Below, in pieces: positions 1-11,735 of a stretch of 64,000 nucleotides of DNA. Made by a program: the position numbers and the translations under genes. Location: positions 9,138,306 to 9,202,305 of the forward strand of contig CM043954.1 of assembly GCA_014529385.2 (NCBI GenBank). The letters are read 5' to 3'. The notes under the pieces are model-generated. The model saw nothing but the letters and a program-made list of their open reading frames with translations, had not been told where the DNA came from and did not search any database. The first letter of the stretch is position 1. Every line of letters starts with the position of its first letter. This stretch comes from Adiantum capillus-veneris (Eukaryota > Streptophyta > Polypodiopsida > Polypodiales > Pteridaceae).

Positions 1-329
1 TAGAACTATCTATCTATCTATCTATCTATCTCTCTCTCTCTCTTTACCTCACATTCTCTAGTCATGTCCAATCCCCGCACACCTCGGTCTAGAGGTGCAC
101 GGAGATCAGAACCACCGGGTTATAATCTCGTCTTTATTGGTCAATACCTATATTTGTGGGTACAAGAAATCTACAGACCCACGTCTACATGATACTGCAT
201 GTAGTGGACAAAACCCCTTTGCCTCTTCTCTAGCTGTAGCACTTCACAGCATCTTAACATCTTTTCACAGTAGATCTTTTCATTGTTCGTCTAACTCTAA
301 ACCCTAAACCGTAAGTAATTCTTGCATGG

Positions 330-478
330 ACTCAATCTAACGTAAATAAGCGTAAATCTAAATAAATGTAAATCTAACTAAAAATAAACCTAAATCTAAT
401 TTAACGTAAGTCTACATCTAACCTAATCTTTAACGTCTTTTGGGATAGTTTCCTACGACGTTAAAACTCTCTTCTTCT

Positions 479-509
<31 letters not shown>

Positions 510-1200
510 ACCTAAATAAACCTAAGTCTAATCTAATATAACATAAATCTAAATCTAACGTAAATTATGTTATATTAAAAACAAAGAACTAAACTAACAG
601 GGATTATAAGAACCTTAAAACTGATTTAACACATAATTTTTCACATAACTCGGCAAGAGTTGGCATTCTCATCACTAAAGATGTGAAAGTTAACTTCCGG
701 CGGTGACGCTGCCTCATCTCCATCCACATCTGACGACAGCAATTGGCCCTTTAGACCGTTCTTGCTCTTGTTACTAACTTTGAAGTTGCTGTTGAATGAC
801 TAGAGGTTGTCTAGATGGTCATTGTGTCGGGGATGTAGTGACTCTTGCCGCCCTGAAGATCCACCTTCTTCCCTATCTTCTGAAGACATTTCACCAGTAC
901 TTTTGGATCGACGGAGCCCACCATGAGTGAAGGCAGCAATACCCTATATTCCATTGAGGGCTTACTTCACCCGCTTCATGCAGGCATCGCAGTCTATGGA
1001 GACCTAAATCTAATCTAATATAACGTAAATCTAAATCTAGCGTAAATAAACGTAAATCTAATTAAAAATAAACCTAAATCTAATCTAATTTAACTTAAAT
1101 AAACCTAAATCTAATTTAACGTAAGTCTACATCTAACCTAATCTTTAACGTCTTTTAGGATAGTTTCCTACGACGTTATAACTCTCTTCTTCTTGTGTGT
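330..1200. repeat. AT-rich leader repeats of CACTA-C with an internal duplication
   Basis: Irregular reiterations of AAACCTAAATCTAATCT-like words are seen. The block ending in CTTTAACGTCTTTT-GGATAGTTTCCTACGACGTTA, followed by a GT run, occurs twice (about 397-500 and 1109-1200), whereas CACTA-A has it once near 26030-26100. The duplicated blocks flank the captured HMA fragment. The words resemble but do not match the plant telomere repeat. Confidence 0.6.
640..1004 (-). pseudogene. Captured host gene fragment in CACTA-C: HMA (heavy-metal-associated) domain protein, HIPP-like
   Basis: Starting at 1004 on the minus strand the translation reads VSIDCDACMKRVKKALNGI, with the CxxC metal-binding pair of HMA domains, then a stop. 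After a frame change it continues as VDPKVLVKCLQKIGKKVDL, which matches the end of the ferredoxin-like HMA fold in plant HIPP/copper-chaperone proteins. Further 3' there is an open stretch rich in Asn, Ser and Asp, as in the tails of such proteins. Stops and frame changes mean it is not a functional gene. It lies between AT-rich leader repeats of the transposon, so I infer transduplication of a host exon. CACTA-A carries a shorter copy at 26181-26393. Confidence 0.68.
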
Positions 1201-1384
1201 GTGCGCGTGTGTGGATGTGTGTGCCAATAAAAAGAGATAAATGGTATAACCTTTCTATCACCCATGCCAAGTATGATAGATTGGTTATGCCATTTCCCTC
1301 TTGAATAATAGGTCTTGAGTTCAACTCCTCGTCGGCTAGATCTTTAGGTCTTTTAATTTTAATTAGTTTCCTACGACGTTAAAT

Positions 1385-1618
1385 TAGTTTCTCTCTCTTT
1401 CTCTCTCAATGTGTGTGCGTTTTTTTGGATCGTATGCATGTTTTCTCTCTCTTTTCCTCTCTCAATGTGTGCGTTTTTTGTTTATGCATGTTCTCTCTCT
1501 CTTTTCCTCTCTCAATGCGTGCGTTTTTTGTTTATGCATGCTCTCTCTCTCTTTTCCTCTCTCAATGTGTGTGTGCATTCTTTGTTTATGTATGTGTGTG
1601 TGCGTTTTTGTTTATGTT

Positions 1619-1700
<82 letters not shown>

Positions 1701-1719
1701 AACACTATGTGTGTGTGTA

Positions 1720-1754
<35 letters not shown>

Positions 1755-1816
1755 AAGAGAAGAAGGGAACATGAGAGTGAGGAGAGGGAAGGAGCATACC
1801 TGGCTCTCCTTCCTCT

Positions 1817-1858
<42 letters not shown>

Positions 1859-1915
1859 AGAAGAAAAAGAGAGAGAGAGAGAGAGAGAGGGAGAGAGTTA
1901 CCTGCTCCTTGCTTG
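1385..1915. repeat. Microsatellites in the CACTA-C subterminal region
   Basis: Three copies of a CTCTCTCTCTTTTCCTCTCTCAATG-type unit are followed by a pure CT run (about 1624-1697), then GT and GA runs (1820-1890). The mirror image occurs in CACTA-A at about 25360-25830. Long open frames here only encode Leu-Ser or Cys-Val repeats and are not genes. Confidence 0.9.
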
Positions 1916-1984
1916 AGGGCGCCGAAAAACTCAGATCTGAGATCTGAGTTTTTGGGCGCGCTCTGTTATTTTTTTAGCCCAGTC

Positions 1985-2042
1985 GGCGTCGCTATGAGCG
2001 TCGCAAATTTACAAAGAAATTTGCGACGCTCATAGCGACGCC
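1985..2042. repeat. Perfect subterminal hairpin of CACTA-C
   Basis: A perfect 26-bp inverted repeat (1985-2010 and 2017-2042) has the 6-nt loop ACAAAG. The arms consist of GCGTCGCTATGAGC motifs. CACTA-A has the same hairpin with 50-bp arms. Such subterminal repeats are the usual binding sites of the TNPA-type protein in En/Spm elements; that role is inferred here. Confidence 0.85.
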
Positions 2043-2104
2043 GGGAATATTTTTTTTTAGCGTCGTTGTGTGAGCATCGCTAATATGAATAGCCTCTTGT
2101 AGTG

Positions 2105-5100
2105 GCGGCCTTCTTTTGATGAATGACCCGTAGTTCTTCTTGGCTTAAAGGATCATAATATCTTTTGAATTTACTCCCATTGAGGAATCCAATGGTTTCA
2201 ACTCCATCAAGAGTTTCCACACGAAGGGTACCTTGTGGGGTAATTTCACATACTCTATATGGTCCTTTACCAGCATATTTCAACTTTTTCTTCTCTTTAC
2301 GTACTCCATACATAAGGACTTTATCACCAATTTTGATGTCCTTATCCTTCACATGGCGATCAAACCACTTCTTTCTCCTATCCTTTTCCACAAGAGCATT
2401 TTGCACAGCCAACTCTCTCTCTTCGTCTAGTTTTTCTAAGATATACAAACGCTCGGTTAAGGGGTTACAATTCCATCCTTCTTGCGAAGCTACCCTAAGA
2501 CTAGGAATGACAAACTCCCAAGGCATAACCGCTTCTTGGCCGTATACCATTTTGAATGGCGTACAATTAATAGCCACTTTATAAGCAGTACGATAAGCCC
2601 ATAGAGCAGATGTCAACTTCAAATCCCAATCAGTGCGATCAGCTTCTACCGTCTTGGTTAAAATAGAGATTAGAGTCTTGTTGGTGCTCTCGGCTTGTCC
2701 ATTAGCTTGCGGGTAATAAGGTGTAGACTTATGGTGGGATATCATAAAGGTCGTGGTAAGCTCTCTTATTACCTCATTTATAAAATGGGTACCATTATCA
2801 CTAACAATTTCAAAAGGGCAACCAACTCTTGTGATAATGTTCTCAAAAAGAAACTTAGCTATTGTCCTCGCGTCAGCTTTTTGTGAAGCCTTAGCTTCAG
2901 CCCACTTTGTTACATAGTCCGTAGCAACTACAAAGTCTAAGCCCCATTTTTCAAATGGTTGGGTTACTTTAATAGGATGTAAGGGCATTCTGTCTTTGCG
3001 CTGTGTGGTCTTGTAACGTTGGCACTCATCACACCCTTTTGTAAAAAGTGATGCATCCTTAAATAAAGTTGGCCACCAATAGCCTGATTGCAGCACCTTT
3101 CTAGCAGTCAGGTCTCCTGAAAAATGTCCTCCTGCTATGCCCATATGTGCTTCTTGCAAGATATACAAATATTCATCCTCGCGGGCACAACGCCTAAGAA
3201 TATCGTCCTTGCCTAATCTATACAGAGTTCCGGCAATCAAACAATAGGGTTCACATTCATTTACTAGCCTTTGAGCGATATCCTCACGAAGTTCCTTGGG
3301 TGGGAAACCATTAACTAAAAAGTTAACAATGTTCTCACTCCATTCAGGCATAGTCTCAGCTATGAATAGGGAAGTATCGGGTAATTCATCATCAACTCCT
3401 GTAGGGGCTTCACCATTGGGTATGCGAGACAAATGATCAGCCATGACGTGCCTTTTACCGGGTCTCACTACAATCGTGAAATCAAACTCCAGAAGAATTA
3501 ATAACCATCGTGTGATTCTTCCTGTGGAGCATGGGTTGTTTACCAGATACAGCAACGCTTGATGATCCACATAAAATACAAACTTGTTTGCCAGAAGGTA
3601 GTAGCGAAATTTCTTTACTGCATAAACCATTGCCAAACCTTCTCGCTCTGTAGTGGTGTAGTTCCTTTCAGCATCGTTCAATTGACGGCTTGCAAAGCTA
3701 ATGGGATAGTCCAATTTATGTTCTCCTGGTTGAGTGAGAACACACCCAATAGCAAAGTTTGATGCATCAATATGCACATGGAAAATGACATCCCAGTTAG
3801 GTGTCCTTAAAATCGGAGCACTTGCTAGTGTTTTCTTCAATTGTTCATAGGCCTGGTCACACTCTTCAGTCCATTTAAATTCAATGAGAAGCTTGTACAA
3901 AGGACGTGCTATCTCAGCGAAAAATAAAATAAACCGTCGATAATAACCCACGTGTCCCATGAACCTTTGAACTCCCTTGTAATTGGTTGGTGGTGGTAAC
4001 TCTAGAATCACTTTAATTTTGCTCTCATCGGTTGAGATACCATTCTTAGATACTATATGCCCTAAAATAACTCCATGCTTGACCCAAAATTGGCATTTGA
4101 ACGGGTTCAATGAGATACGATATAACCTACACTTTTCAAACACCTTCCGCAAACATGATAGATGTTCTTTCCAAGAAGAGTAAACACAAAGGTCGTCTAA
4201 GAAAGCTTCACAAAACTCTCTCAAATATTCTTTAAAAGCAGTGTTTATTAATCGTTGGAATGTAGCAGGGGCATTTGTTAAGCCAAAAGCCATCACACGA
4301 AATGCAAACACGCCAAATTCTGTGATGAAGGCAGTTTTAGCTTGGTCCTCTAGCGCTATCGTGATTTGGTTGTAGCCTGAGTACCCATCTAGAAAGCTAT
4401 AAGCTTCCTTGCGTGCAACTCTTTCGAGTAAATGTTCGGAATATGGTAGGGGGTAATGGTCTCTTCTAGTAGCTGCATTAACTTTTTTGAGGTCTACGCA
4501 CACCCTGAGTTTCCCATTCTTTTTTGGCACGATAACTATTGGAGACACCCATTCAGAGTGTTCAATAAGATATATGAACCCACATTTGATAAGCTTTTCT
4601 AGTTCTTCTTGAATGATCCTTGCGTACTTAGGATTCATCGGGTAGGGTCTTTGTTGTACGGGCTTCGCAGTGCTAATCATAGGGATTGTATGTTGGACCA
4701 CAGAAGGTGGAACACCTTTCATATCATGGTATGTCCAAGCAAATATGTCCTTGAATTCCTTGAGAAGCTCTTTGAGGACCGCCTCTTCAACTTCTGTGAG
4801 GTCTTGGGCAATAAAAACAGGTTTTGATTCTTCACCGGGGTCGGCTAATTCTATTTCTTTAACTATTGCCGGACCATCATAGATTCCATTATTCCCATCG
4901 ATAGGTATTCTTTGGGCTTTTGTGCACACAACCTTTGCTTCCCCTGTGGTGTAAGATTTGAAATGTTCTGGTGCAGGATGCAAGTCTGTGGATTCTGGTT
5001 GTGCTTTGGTTTGTGCTTCCATTTCTGCTTTCTTGTGTTGTCGAGCTAACTCTTGGTTTTGACGCCTCCTTGCAGTGCGGCTCAACTTTGGCTTGTCTAT

Positions 5101-5181
5101 GATCTCTAATTGGGCTATGTCATGGGGTCGTGGTCTACACCACATAACATTTTGGAGATATTCACCCCAATTGTCTACCAA
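2105..5181 (-). pseudogene. Gypsy-1 pol: reverse transcriptase, RNase H, integrase
   Basis: Open for about 1025 codons. RT shows the conserved block ending [12 protein letters not shown] and a catalytic FLDD in place of YxDD. RNase H has the acidic residues in HIDAS, TEREGL, YVDHQAL and ADHLSR. Integrase shows an N-terminal zinc-binding region (AHMGIAGGH, then CDEC), the first catalytic Asp in WGLDF, the second in VSDNGTHF and the Glu in GQAEST. The usual residues between GLDF and VATDYVTKW are missing, which suggests an in-frame deletion of roughly 15-20 codons in the integrase core. The 3' end runs into CACTA-C at 2104. Upstream it is separated from the next segment by an in-frame stop at 5185-5187. 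The product would copy and insert element cDNA, but this copy is unlikely to work. Confidence 0.92.
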
Positions 5182-5184
5182 TTT

Positions 5185-5733
5185 TCAATGAGCATCACAT
5201 GCTCCTATATAACTGAGCCATTCTGCTGAGGATCTCTTCTTTTTTATCCTAGCACGTACATTGGCTCGATATTGACGCCTCTTAAGGTTTTTCTTTTTCT
5301 TATTTGAGACCTGCTTTTGATTTGCATTTAGATCTGGCTCACTAAAGGAGTCCTCGTTGGTGTCCTCTTCACTCTCGGAGGAGCTATCATCGGTTGATGT
5401 GCTCGGTCCTTCCGAATGTTTTGACTCTGAACTTGCTCCACTCTCTAATTCATGAGATTTAGAATCCGTTTCACCCTGGGAGTCAGTGTCCGAGTCGTGT
5501 TGGTCAAAGTCTTCTATTGAGCTATCGGTGTCACTGTCAGATTGGTCCACAATTGCCTTGCCCTTAGAAGATGCATGTATGGCACTTATCATGTTCAGAG
5601 GTGCAATTTGTGGTACCTCTTCCCCCTCTGGTGTGACCCAAGTGGTTCCTCTATTTCCCCAAGTATCTATGGTTGCAGCTAGGTGTACCCAGTCTACGTT
5701 GTCTGATTCCGTCATACCCGGTAACACATCCAT
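5185..5733 (-). pseudogene. Gypsy-1 polyprotein segment between protease and RT
   Basis: The segment encodes an acidic Ser/Asp/Glu-rich linker ending in a Lys/Arg-rich stretch. It is in the same frame as the RT segment downstream but is closed by a TGA at 5185-5187. It is out of frame with the protease segment upstream, which implies a frameshift near 5715-5735. No catalytic motif is visible. Position alone assigns it to the polyprotein. Confidence 0.72.
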
Positions 5734-7715
5734 GTAAGGAGAATCTTGGCCAATGTCTGTATCCTTCTTACAAGTGTAACAATATTTTGTAGTGGGGCCG
5801 AGTGAACTGTGGTGTCAGAGCGATGATCAATAATGGTTTTACTCCCTAAGGGGTGTACCTTACCAGTCACCAAATCCACTCTAAGGACAGAGTCTTGGAA
5901 TTGCAAATAGACATCATTTTTAGACCAATCGTGAACCATTTGTGCTTCCCTCATGAATGGTCGTCCTAAAATCATTTCATATGACATAAGGTGTTTAGAG
6001 AAATCCATTACAATGAACGTATGTCGTACCTTGTGTCCTAGAACTTTGATCTTAAGATCCTTGAGCATCCCCATAGGTTTGGCTATGGTACCATTTGCCA
6101 TCTTTACCACAATGTTAGTAACACTGAGGCGGGGTTTTCCCATGGATTCCCAACAATCTTTTGTAACGATGCTAACTCCCGCACCACCATCAAGAATTCC
6201 CTTTATAGTTAATCCCTTGGTAGTGATGGGTAGGGTCGCATTAGACTCGTCGCCTTCAAAATACTGCCCTAATTCGTTAATGGGTACCTCGATCACAGAC
6301 TCGTGTCCATCTAAGTCAAGTGATTGCACATGATTTTCCTCATCAATCATAATCGAGTCAGGCCTATTTGGTTGCGCAAACTGCGGTAATCCCGTTCGTA
6401 GCTCTCCGTTAAGGAATGCTCGAAGTGCAAGGAATAACTCAGGATCTCCATACAGCTTTGCTATGATCGTGGTTCGGACCTCAGAAGACATGAAGTCCAC
6501 TAGTTTGGCAACATTCATTGGCATTTTGCAGGGTGTAGGTCCTTGACTAGGAACTGGTGAGGATGGAATCTCATATTCCTCAATGGGATCAGGTATTCCT
6601 TTGTTAAACATCCTTTCCAACAAGAAGGGTGTATGCTCACTTTCGGATGTCCCATCCTCACTCCCTTCTTGGATGATACTAGATATGGCTAACGGTCTAT
6701 GGTTCATGTGGGGTGGATGAACTTGCGTGGGAAACACTGTGTCATGAATTTTGACATGCATGGGTTCTAGTTCTAGTTTCCTTTGAGTCTCCTCCACTAA
6801 ACCTCTTAGATGTTTCACCTGCTCAATCTCGTCTACTGGGTTTGGGTACGTCCCAATCTTCTTTTTACGATTCTTCCCTTTTTGCCCCTGCGGTTTATCT
6901 TGGGGGTCTTGGATTGGATTTGGAAACACTTGTGGTGTTTTCAGAGGCTCTTTATGGTTTTCTCTTATTCGGTTTTCATTTGGTTCCACGTTACGATTTT
7001 CTTTGTCGGTCTTTCCCTTTGTGGTATTGGTTCTAGTCTCCATTGTCTCGATTGAATATGAATCATCCTCGAGGTCATTCATATACACGGGGTCATCTCC
7101 TGTTCCTATGTTTGTTTTGGAACTTGGCTTTGAATTTCCCGTATTCTGCGACCTCTTCCTTCGTGTCTTCTTTTTCTTTTCTTGGATAACTGACGCGGTA
7201 TCTCTCTCTTCGAGGATATGGCCTGGCCCTTGAAGCATGGACCGTGTAATCGCATAAGCGGGTGCGACGGGTGGTATTGGAGATGTCACACTAGCAATTT
7301 CGACCAAATTTAGGGGTGTGATTTTAGGCGCATTTGGGTTATAGGGGCATTGGGCAATCAAGTGATCTATGCCACAACAATTACATGTGAGTATTGGCAT
7401 TGCAGACGTGCTCCCTTGATTCATTTGCATCTGTGCAGCATTCTTTTGCAGCCTAATAGGGCACTCCGCTGCCCGATGTGGTCCACCACACTCGTAGCAT
7501 TGAAGAGGTGGTCTCCTAGCCTGGGTGTTGATATTTTGACCTCTGGATGCGAGAGCAGCAGCTTGATAAACCGGCTTGACTTGCCCCCAACAATCTTCCA
7601 TGTAGTATATAGGACACTCTTCCAATGTATCAAGTCCGTAGGCAATACTAGTGTCTATTTCCTCCTCACAGCCATCTGCATAAGCATTTGATGGCTCGCA
7701 ACCCACTTGGTTCAT
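5712..7715 (-). pseudogene. Gypsy-1 zinc knuckles and aspartic protease
   Basis: The N-terminal part has two knuckle-like motifs, CYECGGPHRAAECP and CNCCGIDHLIAQCP, typical of gag nucleocapsid. A Lys-rich linker follows. The C-terminal third has a retropepsin-like domain with the active site ILDGGAGVSIV and the later ILGRPFM block. DGGA/DGGS in place of DTGA is common in plant Ty3/gypsy proteases, so the catalytic Asp is kept. It is in frame with the preceding gag segment but separated by a TAG at 7740-7742. Confidence 0.87.
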
Positions 7716-7739
7716 AGGGACGACTCTTGGATGCGGGGG

Positions 7740-8330
7740 CTACGGTCCTAGCACAGGAGGTGGTAGCGGTGTAGCTTGTACAACATTTTGAGATCTAGGG
7801 ACCATGTGTTGCGGTAGTTGCTCAACAGGTGGAGCAGGCATCAATACAGGAGCTCGAGGCGCATCCGTCCAGGCTACAGGTGGTCTATTTGCCATCATAC
7901 GTTTGATCATTAAACAATCCTTAGCTTGGTGACCATACCTACCACATGCGTTGAAAGTCCCATTAAATTTTACTCTAAACGTAGGGCACTCACTAGTGCT
8001 ATGTGGACCCAAGCAAATGGAACACCATTGTTGCTCCCTTCTTGGATACATGTGACTATTTTGAGGGGGTCGATTATCCTTAAGAGACTCTTGGATTGCC
8101 TTGGTGAGGTCTGTCAAGAATGTCTCAAATACCTTTGGCTCATTGGCAATGGGCTTTGCAGTCATGGGTTCATACTCAATGGCTTGTGAGCTAGTGGATC
8201 TCGTGTCAGTAGACACCCTCATGCCTGCTATCATCAAGTTGTCCTCTAATTGGATTGCATTGGCAGTGACATCTTCCCAGGTTGTGATACCTCTAATCAC
8301 TAGTCCATTATAGATTCCTTCATTCCTCAA
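7740..8330 (-). pseudogene. Gypsy-1 gag C-terminal segment with zinc knuckle
   Basis: It continues the gag protein after a frameshift at about 8327-8335. It contains paired Cys/His motifs (CSICLGPHSTSECP and CGRYGHQAKDC), which would bind RNA in the nucleocapsid, then a Pro-rich tail. A TAG ends it and the same frame reopens 24 bases downstream. Confidence 0.8.
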
Positions 8331-10078
8331 CCTCGAATGAATCGATCAAGCAGTTGGTTATTGTTGAAGCGCTCATTTACAGGGCAGCGAGAGTTTAAGT
8401 GCTTTAGACGACTAATGAAGTCCCTTACTGACTCTCCTTCCTTACGTTCGGCCTTGTGTAGCTGAGATGCTACACCCCAAAGCACACCTTCTCGTATGTA
8501 CTCCTTTAGAAACAACCTTCGAAGGGTAGGGTAGATTGTTTTCTCGTCCACCCTTAGGGTTCTATACCAATCTCCAGCCTTCCCACTTAATGTCAAGCTT
8601 AAGGCATTGCACTTATGTAGTTCGTTGCGTTCCCCTAAGGAATCACATACTTGTTCAAACACTTCAATGTGTTTTCTAGCATCTTCGTCCCCATTGAATT
8701 TTTGCGTGAGTTTGGCAATTTGTACTGCCTTACTTCTAGGCTCTCTATCAGATGCATGACACATATTTTCCGCGATAGATCGACCTATGGTTTGAGCAAA
8801 CGCTGCCAAGTCACCTATGTGAGGAGGCAGGGCCGGTGGATGTACTCTTGGAATCATATGTGGGAGAGGGACGAGTACCGGTCTTGGCATATGTGTGGAT
8901 GATGCAGGATATGGAACATAACCGGGCATAGGTCCACTCGGATAAGGGCTAGGGAGCGGCACTCGAGGAGCATGAACAAGTGGTACAATTGGAGGTGTGG
9001 GGGCCATGTGTGCATAAGGGGCTAGAGGCACATACGGTCGAGGCCCCATATTAGGTACTACGACACTAGGTAGTGGCACTGCGCTAACCGTAGATGTCAT
9101 CGGTACATTCTCTGTCAGGCTTATCCCTGGAGTGAGCACTGTGTTTTCCTTAATAGAGGGTTGAGCCAAGTTAGGGAAGCTAAAGTTGTCGCTCGGAGGC
9201 TCAGATTGCATAGAGACCCCAGGTGAAATGACGTAAGATGGGTCCATGGGACTTATTAGAGGAGTCTCCATTTGTGATAGAGTAGGCTGTTGAGCCTTGC
9301 TCGTATCCAGAAATCTCATGGGGCCAGTTGAGAGTATATTTACCCCTCGGTTTTGCCTTTCTGATTGAATAATGCCATGGATAACATTACAGATCATTTT
9401 CTGTTGATCTTCGATGCTCGTGGCACTAGAGGTGGATTGTACAATCTCTATCCATCCTACATGGTAGGCGTGGCCAGAGTGTAGATCCGTCAACACCTCA
9501 GTGTGGAGGTCGTATGTCCAATGATCATTAATGAACAATCCTTCTAGAGTCGACGTGTTAACGGTTTCTTGTGAGGTAGAAGCAATGTTGCTCCCCGTGG
9601 TTTTACTTGTCACCAACGGTACTCTAGAGGGAACTTCTGAAGGAGGCAGCTCAACAGGGCCTTCTTGGTAAGAAGTTGGCAGGATATCCACATGGACACT
9701 CTTTGGTGGTGTGGGGTCCACGTGCGATGTGAAAGGAGAGTCCACTTCCCCACCCCCTTCGTGTGCTTCATTTGCATCAGGTTCCGAGCGAGTAGCTCTA
9801 CCTAATGTTTCCATGAAACGGCTAAACATACTAGTACTAGGCTGTGGAGCTTCGGGAGGTGCATGGCCTTCTCTCTCAATGTTTTGGGTAGGGTATGCTT
9901 CCATGATTTCTGAGTCGGAGGAGGAATCACTAGCGGCTATTTTAGGGTCTTGGGTGGTGCTACCTTGTGTCCCCGCTGAGGGTCTAGAGCCTATCGAGGA
10001 TGGGTAATGGGTGTCTGTATGAACAAAGGCACCCTCAATATGCTCGTGTTCTAGCACCCGCCCAGAGCGTAAGTGCAT
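8327..10078 (-). CDS. Gypsy-1 gag protein (capsid region)
   Basis: An open frame of 583 codons with its first Met at 10078. The first 380 residues are a low-complexity Ser/Thr/Pro/Glu region with a PHM/VPLP-rich stretch. The last 150 carry a retrotransposon gag domain: KCNALSLTLSGKAGDWY, then LRRLFLKEYI and the ESVRDFISRLKHL block. Gag forms the particle that packages element RNA. It is the first gene after the leader, as expected. The C-terminus runs out of frame into the next segment, so it is open but probably truncated relative to the intact family member. Confidence 0.85.
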   Translation of the reverse strand: MHLRSGRVLEHEHIEGAFVHTDTHYPSSIGSRPSAGTQGSTTQDPKIAASDSSSDSEIMEAYPTQNIEREGHAPPEAPQPSTSMFSRFMETLGRATRSEPDANEAHEGGGEVDSPFTSHVDPTPPKSVHVDILPTSYQEGPVELPPSEVPSRVPLVTSKTTGSNIASTSQETVNTSTLEGLFINDHWTYDLHTEVLTDLHSGHAYHVGWIEIVQSTSSATSIEDQQKMICNVIHGIIQSERQNRGVNILSTGPMRFLDTSKAQQPTLSQMETPLISPMDPSYVISPGVSMQSEPPSDNFSFPNLAQPSIKENTVLTPGISLTENVPMTSTVSAVPLPSVVVPNMGPRPYVPLAPYAHMAPTPPIVPLVHAPRVPLPSPYPSGPMPGYVPYPASSTHMPRPVLVPLPHMIPRVHPPALPPHIGDLAAFAQTIGRSIAENMCHASDREPRSKAVQIAKLTQKFNGDEDARKHIEVFEQVCDSLGERNELHKCNALSLTLSGKAGDWYRTLRVDEKTIYPTLRRLFLKEYIREGVLWGVASQLHKAERKEGESVRDFISRLKHLNSRCPVNERFNNNQLLDRFIRG

Positions 10079-11088
10079 GTGCTTTTGATGCCCTAAGGTG
10101 TCAAGAAGCTGCTCTAGGAGGCCTTGTGACTAGTTTTTTGCGTGTTTTTTGTTTGTTTTTTTGCTAGATTTTTTAGAGCGTGTCGTGGAATGGGCCGTGT
10201 GATAGCCCGAAACGAGCGTATCGCTAGGAGGGACGCGCTGTGCTTTACAGCCCACCATTTGGTTCTATTTTGCTCCAAAAAAGCCCGAAACAGTCTTTTC
10301 CTAGCTAGGGAACTAGGCTCCAAATAGCAAGTCTAAGGGTGCAAGTGGGAAGAGAAGGGAGGAGAGTGGAGGACTTGTCCCACATGCTCTCATTCCCTCT
10401 TGAGGAGGTAGGGTATATATATAAGAGTGAGTCTAGTATATATCATAAGACTGAGGCCTGGGGCCTGGGCCTGGGCTTGGGCTTGGGCTTCGGGATCATT
10501 GCCTGGGCCTTGGGCTGGGCTTGGGCTTGGGCTTGGGGAAATGATCCCGATCCCGATCTAACTTTTATACAAACCAACCCGTCTATTTTTATAACTCACG
10601 TTTTTTATTTCCGAAAATCTAACCTCCCCCTCACTCACGTTTTTATTTTTCGATTTTTTTCTTCTTTTTTTTTTATTTTAAATTATATATATATATATAT
10701 ATATAGGAATATTATTTGGTACGCGTTTTGGTGCGCGTTGACCTCACCTAACTATTTACTGTCACACCTACCTACTGACCTGCTAATCAGTGGTTCACCT
10801 AATTACTAACCTGCTTAATTAACTAATTGTGCGCCTAACTGTGCACAAACCAGAAAATACAAAAAATGCAGAAAATCGAAACCTAACAGAACTGTGCAGT
10901 GCAAACCAGAAAATGCAGAAAACGCAGAAACGCAAGAAATGCTAACTGTGTGAGCTGAAATCTGAGCTTAGTAGAACTAACAAAACAGAGCTATACAGAA
11001 CACAGAAAACTTAAGCCGCGCCTTTCCTACATAAAACATAGCTTCAATACAATTTACAGGTCGCCATTGGAGCTTCACGCGCAGCAGC
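10079..11088 (-). other. Gypsy-1 5' leader
   Basis: Noncoding stretch between primer site and gag. It holds reiterated CTGGGCTTGGG-type words (about 10447-10545, flanked by GATCATT/GATCCCGATC on either side), a TA run near 10685-10705 and A-rich sequence. No gene is seen. Confidence 0.6.
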
Positions 11089-11106
11089 TCCCCGGCAGCG
11101 GCGCCA
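11089..11106 (-). promoter_or_regulatory. Primer binding site of gypsy-1 (Asp tRNA type)
   Basis: On the minus strand it reads TGGCGCCGCTGCCGGGGA, 4 bases downstream of the LTR end. It differs by one base from the Asp-tRNA primer site known from plant Athila/Tat elements. Confidence 0.85.
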
Positions 11107-11110
11107 AAAA

Positions 11111-11735
<625 letters not shown>

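Larger units (their letters stand above)
1..2104 (-). mobile_element. CACTA-C: 5' end of a CACTA (En/Spm) DNA transposon, body outside the window
   Basis: Read on the minus strand, the element starts at 2104 with CACTACAAGAGG, followed by subterminal repeats of GCGTCGCTAT type, microsatellites, an AT-rich leader and a block at about 35-310 that also lies upstream of the transposase in CACTA-A. The whole stretch is an inverted, lengthened copy of 25095-26800. No transposase exon falls inside the window; by comparison with CACTA-A it should begin just left of base 1. It interrupts the 3' end of gypsy-1 pol. The 3 bp next to the terminus are GCG, but the TSD cannot be tested because the other end is missing. 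Confidence 0.88.

Noticed and set aside
330-620. AAACCTAAATCT-like words resembling plant telomere repeats
   Set aside because: Spacing and sequence are irregular and no run of TTTAGGG is present; they belong to the CACTA leader.
1409-1916. Several overlapping long open frames with Leu-Ser, Cys-Val or Arg-Glu repeats, also at 11203-11518, 25097-25806 and 34135-34816
   Set aside because: They are translations of CT, GT and GA microsatellites, open in several frames and both strands.
2105-2107. GCG as the CACTA-C target-site duplication
   Set aside because: The other end of the element is outside the window, so it cannot be tested.
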